Assembly: GCA_030268105.1 (NCBI GenBank)
Contig: BSDZ01000094.1
Coordinates: 1,922,501 to 1,986,500, forward strand
Length of the DNA stretch: 64,000 bases
Source of the DNA: Volvox africanus
Lineage: Eukaryota > Chlorophyta > Chlorophyceae > Chlamydomonadales > Volvocaceae
Direction of reading: 5' to 3'
The notes beneath the pieces were generated by a model. It was not told the DNA's origin. It did no database searches and saw only the letters and a program-made list of their open reading frames with translations. The translations under genes were made by a program, and so were the position numbers. Of the stretch, positions 30,779 through 42,700 are shown one piece after another (position 1 is the stretch's first letter; each line of letters opens with the position of its first letter).

Positions 30779-33700
30779 ATGGCTGAGGAGGAGCAGGCCA
30801 CAGTGGTAGCCAATCTGGCCCCTACCAAGGACATTCGTTATGACTATATCCGGGACCGCGTCTGCTCATGCCTAAAAATTGGCGATTCCGCTTTTGAGAA
30901 GCTGATGAATGGAGATGGAAGGTCTGTGCGATTTGGGCATTCAGCTATGCAAGCAGTGCTCAGAACGCCATGGCGCCCCTTGCAGGACTCCAGTCACACA
31001 GTTCCTCGAGGAAGCGTCTACAAGGCGGCTCTTGTTTTTACACGATGGCAAGGAACTGAGCGCGGTGCGGATTTAGTTTTTCGAGAACCGAAGAGCCAAC
31101 GGGGTCTGTACTTTATAGGGCTGTAAACCATCATCCTTCATTCGCAGACTGTCAAGCCGCCACAGAAATTCAAGAAGAAAACAGTTTATTTCTTGAAGCT
31201 TCAGGACTTGAAACTTGACAATGAGACTATCAGAAAGCTGGTGGGTGTTTGGGGGAAGGCTCCCTACCTATTACAAGTAACCCTTGGCCCTATTGGGCAA
31301 AAGTGCTCCTCTTACCTTTCCGCCACCTGTACAGGTCATTCATGGGGAGATCTCGGAAAACCCTTTGGAGACGCTGGCGTCCATCTCTCAGGACGTCTTC
31401 ATGCCCGTCCTTACGGGATCAGCAAACCAGCAGGGATGGCCCGATGTTGTTGCCAAGGAGGTCACGGAAAACTTGCACAAGTTCGTTTCTAGCGGCAAGT
31501 ACTAAAACACCTGTTCACATTCTAATCCTTCCTTCTATCCCTTTTAACCATGTCCTGATTACTGTCGGGATCGAGCATTTGACTAAGGTGTCCTGATTGC
31601 GCCGCCGCCTAGAACCCTGGCGTCGATCCCCCCTCCCCAAACCCATATGGGACCCCATCTGCATTCACTAACGTTTTCCTTCAAGCATAAAGTAATATCA
31701 AATTCGTGCACTGTACAACTGCTTGACCCCTGCTTGTGCCCCCACAGTGTTCGTCACGATCGGGCAAATGAAGGGGCAGACGCTCCTGCCGCTGCCGCCT
31801 CAAACCACCGTCCCGACCATCCATCCGGAGCAGCACATGAATAGTCTTAAAGATCAGGATAAGATTCACATCTTGGAGAGCGCAATCGTCACCTGGACAA
31901 AGCAAATTAAGAATGTCCTTAAGTCCGACCCAGATGCGCCGCTGAAGGTACGAATGCATTTATCAGTCGTCACACAGCAAATCCTAAATAAGGTTTTCGG
32001 CAAAACCCCTCAACCCTTCTACAGTCCATCGAGCAAGAGGCTTAGGAGCGGCCCTGCAGTTTTTTCACACAAACCTTACGCAGGCTGGCTGTAAGCCTTT
32101 TGTGAAAAGCAAACGCCTGGGAGCGTGGACTACATCGATTCCGAACCAATAGCTGGGACTAGTTAGGCCGCGCCTGTAGCTTACCAAGCGTTAACAAAAG
32201 TACGTGGATTGCCGTACGTACTGCAGATTTATTATTTAGCCTGCAGCTGGGAATAGGAAGGTGGGGAACAAGGAAGATGCCGGACAGCGGTCCCCCCAAT
32301 CACAAAAACCCGATATTGCGCCACTGTCACAACGAATTCATATGACCCACAACATGTAAAACGTCATGACATGTAAAACTTCAAAAAGCCTCACTTTGGC
32401 ACATACCATGGACTGGGTGGGCCACTTTTTTCACGCTGCGAATCATCCTTAAAGAAGGATTCCTGAGTGCCGTGATCAGCCTTCCTTCTAGCGGCCGCGT
32501 CTTGAACCACAGGAATGGCGTCAGCCGGGCCGTGCATAAAGGGGCGGGTGGCGGGAAGTTCTCTCTAACGAAACGTACAAACGACGCAGAAACCGCCGTG
32601 GTCGCTATGTGTTCGGCGAGCGAAGCTTCTGTGTGCCTCCTCTTCCTCATGTGCCCCTTACCTTTCTCCTTGCATTCCCTCAGGAGCCGGGGGCGTACCC
32701 GGGGCCTCTGACGGAGCTCAATTTCTGGTCTGAGCGTGCTGCGAATCTCAACTCTATCCATGAGCAGCTGACGAGCGAGAAGACGCAGAAGGTGGTCAAG
32801 GTGCTGGAGCTCGCGAAGAGCACATACTACCCCGCTTTCCAGCGGCTTTTCCGTGAAGTTGAAGCCGCGCGGCAGGAGGCCAACGATAACGTCAAGTTCC
32901 TCAAGCCGCTAAGGAAATACCTGGAGAAGCTCAACACAATGGATGACTTCTCGCAGTTGGTGGACCTGTTCAAGCCCATTATGCACACGTTGATGCTGAT
33001 CTGGAAGTACAGCAGGTCTTACAACAGCAGTACGCGGTTCGTGACGCTCATGCAGGAGATCTGCAACGACCTGATCATGCAGGTGGGTTGGTTTGCAAGG
33101 GGAGGAGGGAGGGTGAGGGTCGCTCCTAGCAAGCATCCCGCTAGGTAGCATCCCGCTCTTGTTTTTGCTTGTCACAAAATTCGACGGTGGTGCAGCAAAC
33201 CCTCGCAAACCATAGCTGATCCGGTCACCAGCCGCAGATCCGCCGCTGGTCCGTTCAGATATACATATGCCGACCAATGAGGGCTTAGGGTTTAGCCAAA
33301 TAAGGATGGGTGGTTGAGGAAGCCGAGTTATTGTGAGTTATTGAAGGATGGGCCTCGGGCTCTCACCACTACTGTATTAGTCATTAGTCTTATTAGTGGC
33401 ACTATAAGTTGCATGTGCATACAAAATCTTTGCGTAAAATCCTCGAATCCAAAGCACATCACCTTTTCACATTTTTCATCTTCCCCGTCCACCAAAACCA
33501 CCAAATCCACTTGATCCACTCCTTGTCCCTCAGGCCTGCAAGTTCGTCCCGGGCAGCGATCTCATCCAGATGGAGCCGTCCGAGGCGGTGGACAAGCTGC
33601 GCATGACCTTGCGCGTGCTGGGCACCTTCAAGAACTACTACTTCGAATACCGCGCCCTCAGCCTCCAGGACACGCCCGACAATCCTTGGAAGTTCCAGAA

Positions 33701-36700
33701 TAACTCCCTCTTTGCACGGCTGGACTCCTTCCTGGAGCGCTGCCACGACATGATGGACCTCATGTCCACGTGTATGCAGTTCAACCGGCTGGAGCGAGTG
33801 GAAATCGGAGGGACAAAGGGCAAGGTGCTGACGAACGGCGTCAAGGCCATTCATCAGGACTTCACGTCGGCGGTGGAGAAGTTCCAGCAGGTGAGGACGC
33901 AAGAGGCGGGCCGTGGCGGTTGGTGTGGCGATTCGGATAGGGAGCCACCTGCCTCATTCGGCTCGGAACACAGCACTATATAGCCTTGTAGGCTTTTGCT
34001 TTCAGAGTTTCATTGAAGGAGCACCAGGGGGGCACCAGGAGAGCCACCAGGGGAAAACAAGCGGAGCAGCAGTAGGTGTGTGAGACATGTGATCTCTCTA
34101 ATTACTTGTCGTTATCGTCACCTCCTATTAATTACTGTTTAGTAGTAGGAGGCAATAGCAGAGTTCGTTTTGGCCGGCTGAGAGGGGTTCGTATCCGCAT
34201 AACCTGAACTAAAAAACGCGGAAATCCACTCTGTGGCTCTCCCGTTGGCGCTGCCTGTCACTCTCTTCCCTCAGGTGACCTATGATGTGATGGACGTGGA
34301 CGCGAAGCAGTTCGACGAGGACTTTTATGGCTTCCGAGTGGTGATTAAAGAACTGGAGCGGCGCCTCGCTGCCATTATTATCCAAGTGAGGCCTGATGTG
34401 ATCCGGAGTGACCCTGATGGTATCCGGACTGGTGGGATCTGATGGGATCCGGACTGATGGGATCTGATGGGATCCGGACTGATGGGTTCCGGCGGGGAAC
34501 ACGGGACGGGCTCAAGGGTGGGAAAGATGGGGTGAGGGGTTGGAAGGACGAGGTGCCCAACTGGCTGGAAGTGGAAAGAAGAAACAACAATTAGTCCTGA
34601 TTGAGTCAGCGGATAGGCAGTGGGTACCGTCCTGGATTTCGGAGCAGAGCCCTGTTTTTCAGGTCAGGCGTGTGATGTCAAAATGATATCCTGTATAAGT
34701 TTCAATACCCTCCATTCCCACTCACTATCACTACTATAGAAGTCCCCAATCATATTCTGCTAATGCCTAAACCTCTGCAAACCTGCTCATTTTCCTTGCA
34801 GGCCTTCGATGACTGCACCACCATCGGCACCACCTTCAAGCTGCTCGACAGCTTCGAGGGCCTCCTCGACCGCGAGGTCATCGCACATGACCTGGAGAAG
34901 AAGCACACCGACCTGCTCCACAGCTATGCTCGTGACCTCAAGGACGTGGCGGACCTCTTCCACCAGTACAAGGACCGGCCAATCGTTGCGAAAAACAGCG
35001 CACCGTACTCGGGTGCCGCATACTGGGTTCGGGGCCTTATGGAGCGCATCAAGGACCCCATGGATCGGATCCAAACCATGAACAAAATGGTGCTAGAGAC
35101 GGAGCTGTTCAAGGAGATCCAGCGCACGTACGACCATCTGTGGGACGAGATGACGGAGTACCGCAAGCGAGCTGTTGATGCGTGGTGCGCACAAGTCGCT
35201 GCGACAAGCGATGAGAAGCTCAATTTGCCGCTCTTACAACTCGTTGAAACCACTCCCGATGGTATCCGTGTTCTGGGTGTCAACTTCGACCCGGCCCTGG
35301 TGCGGTTGCTGCGTGAAACAAAGTACTTCTTATTACTTGAGACCATGGGTCCGGCACCGGAGAAGACTGGTGGTGCGAAGGAAGGCGATGCGACACCCAA
35401 GGAGCCATCCGCGACCATGGCCGCAGTGCCGGACAGCGCCAAGGACCTGTTCGCAGCGTCGGACACCTTCCGCCAGCAGATCAGCAGCCTGGACCTTATC
35501 TGCAGCATCTACAACAAGGTCCAGCGGACGATCCTCGCAGTTGAAAAGCCACTGGTGCAGCAGAAGCTGGACGCTGTGGAGCAGGCGCTTAATCGTGGCT
35601 TGGCGGAGTTGAACTGGAAGAACGAGAGCATCGACGCCTACATCAAGGAGTGCATGGAGCTAGTCAAGGACGTTGATCTGGTGCTGAACACCATCAAGGA
35701 CAACGTCCGAGCCACGCAGAACATCCTGCTCCAGTGGGAGAAGAACCTCATGTTTGAGCGTAAGGATGGTAAGACGTACTCCTTCGATGAGCTCAACGAC
35801 GCCTTTAACCAGCTCATCCAACAGCGGCATTCGGAGATTCGTGACGCAGGCAAAGAGATCACGAAGTTGCTGTCTTCCAGTAACCGTGTGCTCAAAGTCA
35901 GCAAGGGCGCGGCGTCGTGGCGCGCGTATGTGGACTACTTCTCAAACATCGTCATTGACGGCTTCTCTGCCGCCATTATTAGTACCGTGCGGTACCTGCT
36001 GTCGCAGGTAAGGTGACGCCAGACGGTAGTGCGTGTTTATTTGGAGGGGGAGAAGGGGGGCGTTCTAGGGTTTGCTGACTAGGAGGGGACGAACGCGGAG
36101 CTGTAGCGCCTGCCAATGTAGCTGTAAACTTACAGATACGAGGGTAGCATGGGTGGGTAGCTGGGGTGTAACGGAGAGAGAAGGGATCCTGTCAGACGCG
36201 TGCATGTATATATGTGTGTGTGCTTTGGAATGGGGACCCCATACTTTTTAAGGAAAAGAAAGCATGGGTCAGATTCGTAGGGGATGGATGGGATGGCGAC
36301 AACACCATCTGTGCTGTCCTTACAACCAACCACCCTCTCCCGGTGCGCCATCTTCCGTGTAAGCCTTTCCTTCAGCCCCTCAACCTACTGGGTATTTTTA
36401 GAATCCATCTTAACCTTACAAGAGATCTGATAAGCACCCTAACTCATAACCCCATGAAACCCTACGGACGCCAACCTCCGAGGCCCGATCCCGAATCAAT
36501 CATGAGCCCCTCAATTCCCTCATGGCGCAGATTGACCCCGAAGCGCTGGCCAAGTCGGAGAGCAGTCCCCTTCTCGAGATTCAGGTGGAGCTTGTGGCCC
36601 CCGATATCGTGTGGAAGCCGGAGCTGGGCGAGGGCGGCACTAAGCCGGGTGTTCGGGACATGATCAAGAAATGGCTGCAGTCCTTCTTAGAGATCGGGCA

Positions 36701-36785
36701 ACTGATGAAGCGCCTTGACGTGGGTGAGGGCAATTATGCCAAGGAGCTGGAGGAGGACTTCGAGGTGTATGACTCCCTCAACCAG
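30779..36785 (+). other. Dynein heavy chain exons 1-10: N-terminal tail
   Basis: Exons 30779-30921, 30986-31064, 31148-31240, 31335-31494, 31748-31947, 32684-33082, 33534-33890, 34275-34385, 34802-36007 and 36531-36785 encode residues 1 to about 1001. This is the tail that dimerises and binds intermediate and light chains. The small exons 2-4 rest on weaker evidence: exon 2 reads [20 protein letters not shown], which lines up with the gamma-chain N-terminus. Exon 9, at 1206 bases, is the longest. The acceptor of exon 10 (ATTGACCCC) is the least certain. Confidence 0.85.
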
Positions 36786-39700
36786 GTAAGAGGAAGGGAA
36801 AGGGATCGCTTACAGATCTCAGGATCTTCTGAAGTGGGGGCTTTGAAAGCGAGGGGAGGGGGCGCGTTCGGTTGGTTTCTTCTGGAAGGGTGAAAAAGGG
36901 CCGTCTGTGCAGAGCTTGTTGCTGAACTACATGTAAAAAACAAGGCGTTGTTGGTGTTGGTAGAGGTTGTGGTGTTGCCAGGGCGTTCGGTTGTTTGGGG
37001 ACTGGATTTGGGAATCCATACCCGCGTATGATTATCCAGTGCTGTTTAAACCCCAAACTTCACAACCCAAATAGCCGCTTTCGTTGTATACAGAAAGGTG
37101 CAAGTCTGGCCCCGTAACTTCGCGACCGTGCTCTTCTTATATTGTAGGTCATGACCGTGACTCTTGCTAATGAGTCACGCTGCGAGGAGTTCAAGGCGCA
37201 GTTTGCCAAGTTTGATTACCTGTGGAAGCAAGACCTGCAAGGCACTCTGCACCAGTTCATCGCAGACAGCGGTGTCACGCTGCCCGACGGCACCAAGGAC
37301 GACCCGCCGCTGGCCAAGTTCGAGGAGCAGGTGCGTGTCGGCTCTTGCCCTTAGCAAGGGCCATAGCACCCGACCACACAGGTCCTGGCATGGGGAATCC
37401 ATCGCGCTGGAAGATCAATGTGGAAAGGTTAAAGTAGGAGAGGGGCAAGGCCCAGAGCCCGGATGACGCTGCTTTTAACAACCAGCCCTCACCAGGCCAA
37501 CAGGGCCCGAACCATTCATCGATCCATGTTATTACCCATCCCTTGTCGCAGATCGCTAAGTACAAGAACATCGCGTCGGAGATCGCGTCGTTCAAGGACA
37601 CCATGACGATCGGCTATGTTAAAGTCAACGCCAAGCCGCTGCGCCAAGCTCTGTCGACCTGGGCGTCCAAGTGGGTTTATCTCTTCACGCACTACCTGCA
37701 GGTAAGGCCGAGTTCCGGGCTGTTAGGGTGAGAGAGGGGCCTGAAGCACTGACAACCCTTTCTACCCGCGTTCTGGGATTTCCCAGGCTGCTGAGGGTTC
37801 GGAGGAAAACACTTTGCAGATTGGATCACATGAACACTTAAGTTTATGAGGTAACAAGGGAGAGTTCTTGAGACGCTTGTGTGCCACTGGCTTAGGTGTG
37901 CGTGCGTTTTTCCCTCTCCCTCCCTCTTCGCACCCAAATTCCCTCTTCCTTTTTCAGTTTCCCTCCCATCGCCTTTTCCTCCCCGCTCTCTCCCCATCTC
38001 TCTGTACCTGCCTCTCTCCTACCATCTGTTTCTCTCCCCTTTCTCTCCCCGCGTCCCCTTTTTTTCCCCTCTGTCCCTTTCCTTTCTCCTCCGCCCTCTA
38101 GTTCATGTCACAAGGGCGCCGTTACAGAAAGATAGATGTCATCTGTTGTCTCACATCAATGCTGCCCACCCCCACCCACAGGAGAAGGTAGTCAACAGCA
38201 TCACGGAGCTGTACAGCTTCATGGACTCCTCCAACAGCACACTGGACCTGAAGGTGCTGGGTGAGGGCAACGAGGAGGAGGAGTACCACGCGGATGAGGA
38301 CTCGGAGGATGCGGGTACGTTAGCGTCACGGGAAAGGTCAAAGAAGGCACAAGCAAAACTCGTGGGAAAGGGGCGACCCGGTCCATCATGGGACAAGAGC
38401 GCAGATAGAAAGGTTCCTTCCACCTGTTTAGTACAGCACAGCACAGCACATTAGCATATCAGCTTTTCGGTACCGTAATAGCCCATTCCATTCAAGGTGT
38501 GGCTTTTGGCACATCTTCTCGCGTGTCAACCTCTGAAGGTTCCTGCACATAACGGTCTCCTCTGCTCCCTCGTTATTTCCCCAGTGTTAATGCGATGACC
38601 TCCTTAATGACACATGTTCAACGGTCTCACTCTCCGTAACTGCTTGCATTAACCGTCATAACGGCCTGATAATCCGTCTCTGTCCGTCTCCCTTGTGTGG
38701 TCCCACAGCCGCCCGGAAGGCCCAGGAGGAGGCGGAGAAACGCAAGGCCTTGTACTCCATCATGGCGTGCATGCGTGACATTCGCCGCCGCACCGAGCGC
38801 GGCACTGACACGATGTTCGAGCCGCTCAAGGAGACAGTGTCGCTGCTGCACTCCTTCGGTATTCAGCTCAACGACACGGTGCTGCACCAACTGGACAACG
38901 CCGAGTTCAACTGGCGCATCCTCAAAAAGAAGATGCTCAACCGCCGGGAGCAGCTGGCGCCGCTGCAGCAGGCTGAGGCGGTGGAGATCCGCCGCAAGTC
39001 TGACGCATTCAACGAGCGTGTGGAGGAGTTCCGCACATTCTTCCAGCGCAAGGCGCCCTTCACGGTCACCGGGGGAGAGCTCAAGCTGGAACAGGTGTGT
39101 ATGTGTGTGTAAAAGGGGGATTCCATAATAAAGCACATACAGAGACACGGTGTATGTATGAGAGCTAAGACAAACAACGAACCCGGGCACAGGAACCCAC
39201 CACGGGTGCCTATCAAGCGGGGGGGACGCGGGGTGGTTACCGGGTTATGAGGCATCTCTCGTACGGGAAATGAAAACATGGAAGTCTGTGTGGTTTTTTC
39301 GGGTGAAAAGTTGACTGTTGGATGATGGCAGATCTCTAAAGAAGTACGGGGCGATGCAGTTGGGAGGGAGATCACATAGCTTTCCGTGTTTGGGTCCTTC
39401 CTGGGCTCTACCTGGCCCACCAGCATGCAGATTAATGTCCACATCTACCGTAGCCCTGTCGGCATCTCACCTTAGCCTTTCCACATTGCACCTTCGCTGC
39501 TGGTCAAATCGCACGCTGTCGTGTCGTGTTGCGTTGCAGGTCAAGCCCTCTTACAAGATGCTGGACGAATTCCGTTCAGGCAGCGTGGACGGCTATCCAT
39601 CCGTGCTGGGTATCATCGCAGAGTCCAAGCAGCTGCAGGAGGCGCAGGTACGGCGAAAACCTCTCAGCAGTCGTTATTAGGATACATTCTTTGATCAGAA

Positions 39701-42700
39701 ACTCCAAGATAGTTAAAGCCGTCGTATTAACTACCGGTATTTCGCATACTGGCATACCGGTGGCCGTAAATCAGCCTCTTAGGTACGACTGCGCCGTTAG
39801 TGCTCAGTTGGGTACAATGAAAGGCAAAGGCACTGGACACGGAACTCATAGCTGCTGGAACGCTAAGAGGGAAGAGGAGATGGAGATTCTTCCCGTAACC
39901 TCATGCACGTGGGCCCAAACCATCATCACATCCTTTCCATCCCAATTCTATCATCACTATTCACCGCCTTGCAGGATCTAAGCTGTGCCCGACAGGCCCG
40001 TTGCCTAATTGGTGCTTAGGCCTGCACTTAACCTTTTAGGAAGGCGCCAAAACCTAGACTTATGGAAGGCGCCTACCCAACTGACTAATCGTCTTGTCCA
40101 ATATCCTGTTCACCATTTCCGCAGGACCTGTTTGAGCTGTACCAGTCGGACTACCTGAAGCTGCAGCGCTGCAGTGAGGAGTTGGGTCATCTGAAGAGTC
40201 TGTGGGACACGGTGGGTACCGTGATGTTCACGTTCCGTGACTGGTACAAGACGCCCTGGGACAAGATCGATGTGGACTTCCTCGTGGAGGAGACCAAGAA
40301 GCTATCCAAGGACATCAAGACGCTCAACAAGGCCGTGCGCAACTACGACGTCTACCGGATGCTGGAGGAGTCAATCAAGGCGGTGCTCACGTCGCTGCCG
40401 CTGGTGCAGGTGTGCGCGGCTGCGTGCGCTATAACGGGATGGATTGGGCTTGGATTGGGTTGGCCACAGGGAACGAAGGAGTGGGTGAGGTGTTCACGTG
40501 GAAACTGGGAAGGAAATGTCTTGTCATGAGGGAGTCGCACCCGTTGGTGTTGAATGCTGCGTGTGATGCAGCAGACGGATGACGGATGTCGCAGTTATTG
40601 TAGTGGTTGAGTGCCGCAACAATGATGCTGAGTGGGTGCTCTCAAGATGCTGAGTGGGTGTTATTTGGACCTTACATTGTGGTTATATGTGCCGTACCTT
40701 GTACATTGTATGAGTACAATGATATACCGTATGCTGTACGGCTAATACAGTAATGGTCCGGATATGGGAGCTAAGCGCGGACTGACGCTCAGGGTTTTTA
40801 CCGCCTTGCACATCACCTTGCCGTATACCATATTTTTTTATACCCCACCTTGTTACCTAATTAGTAATGGTTAACTGATGTTGTGACAACCGCGTGACAT
40901 CTTCATTCTGATTGCCCCCTGTCCCTCAGGACCTGCACCACCCCGCGATGCGCGAGCGGCACTGGAAGCTGCTGATGCAGACCACCGGGAAGCACTTCGT
41001 CATGGATGACAAGTTCTGCCTCGGTGACCTGCTGGCCCTGGAGCTGCACAACTATGTGGACGCCTGTTCGGAAATCGTGGACCGCGCGCAGAAGGAGCTT
41101 AACATCGAGAAGCAGCTCAAGAAGATTGAGGACACGTGGGCTGGGCTCAGCCTTGGGTTTGCGCCCTATCAGGTGGGGCCACTAGCTGCGCGTAGCAGCG
41201 CTCCTTGTCCGATACCACAGTTCTGATCCCATTCTGAGCCAGGGGTCGCAAGCCGCCGGCTGTTTGGGGTCTCTGTACCGGGGGAACTCGAATCCCGCCA
41301 TCATGCGCTAGTGCACCCTGTGTTACAGTGGTGCGAATAGCAATTGCTAGGATTGACTCTTTCAAGGTTTCCAAGTCGAACCTGTACCAGCGCATACAGG
41401 TTGATGTAAACGCAACTGGCAGCGCATGCATCCTGTCTGCCCTATGGTGAATGCCCGGGCTGGCGCTGCGTCAGGGTTACGATCCGCCGTCTGAATAGAG
41501 AAAATGGATGGTAGTGCCTGGAAAACAAAGGAACCTCATCCATCGGATGCAAGGTGCAAGCTGCCCTACGGGGTGCCAAGGGCGGCCGATGACGTTCGCT
41601 GCAGGGCGTGGAGGATTGTAACGGGGGAACTCGCACCCCGGCATCACACGCTATTGCATCCTGTGTTACAGTCTCCTGATGCAAGCTACCCGCGATTATT
41701 AGGACGGGAAGTTTAGCGCTGATGTGGGATACGGTGTTGTGGTTGCTCTTTGCAGTGGGTGGATGCAGACTAGGGAGTTAACAAGCGCAAGGGAAAAGAG
41801 CCTGCCAAGGGATGCAAGGCCTGCCAAGGGCACCCTATAATCAGAGTTTTTCCACAGAACACGGCCATTTGGATTAGATCTGCTGCTGTGTTGGGTTTCT
41901 TCTTTGTAAGAAGGGAATGTCGGAAAGTAGGAACTAGGCCAGGGCTTAGTAGTCCACGGAGGCATCGGGTGGGGAGATTGGGGTGGTGTGGGGTTGAGCG
42001 AGTTGGAAGGAATCCGCGTTGTCCTGAGAGCCACGCGATATTTCCTACTTAATGTGCCAAGTGCGTGCCCACGTTGTCTTTTCACTCAGGACTCCGATGT
42101 CATGGCGCTTCAAGTGGAGGACTGCGTCAACGAGGCACTGGAGGCGGATAACCTTCAGCTGCAGAACTTGTCAGGTCAGAAGTACGTGCAGTCCAACCCC
42201 ATGTTCTTGGAGACCGTGTCCAAGTGGCAGAACAACATGGGCAAGGTGTCGGCTGTGCTGGAGACGTGGCAGAACGTGCAGAAGAAGTGGCAGAACTTGG
42301 AGTCAATCTTTATCGGCTCAGCAGACATTCGCGTACAGCTGCCGGAAGACTCCAAGCGCTTCGACGCGGTGAACGCGGACTTCCAGGTAGGGGATTGGGG
42401 TGCAAGCTGCCCTGTGCAGGCAGGGTCTCTTTAATCGGTGTCACATAGTGGTATCCTTCACCATATTCTTAAGTGTATGAGTGCAGGGCAGGGCAGGGCA
42501 GGGCAGGGCAGGGCAGGGCAGGGCAGGGCAGGGCAGGGCAGGGCAGGGCAGGGCAGGGCAGGGCAGGGCAGGGCAGGGCAGGGCAGGGCAGGGCAGGGCA
42601 GGGCAGGGCAGGGCAGGGCAGGGCAGGGCGGGGCGGGGCGGGGCGGGCAGGGCAGGGCAGGGCAGGGCAGGGCAGGGCAGGGCAGGGCAGGGCAGGGCAG

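Noticed and set aside
36214..36530. Coding extension upstream of dynein exon 10
   Set aside because: The frame is open back to 36214, but the sequence upstream of the CAG at 36530 does not resemble dynein, and the splice at 36531 keeps phase.
41230..41340. Possible tRNA or tRNA-derived element (TCGAATCC-like box)
   Set aside because: No cloverleaf with correct A-box to B-box spacing could be drawn.
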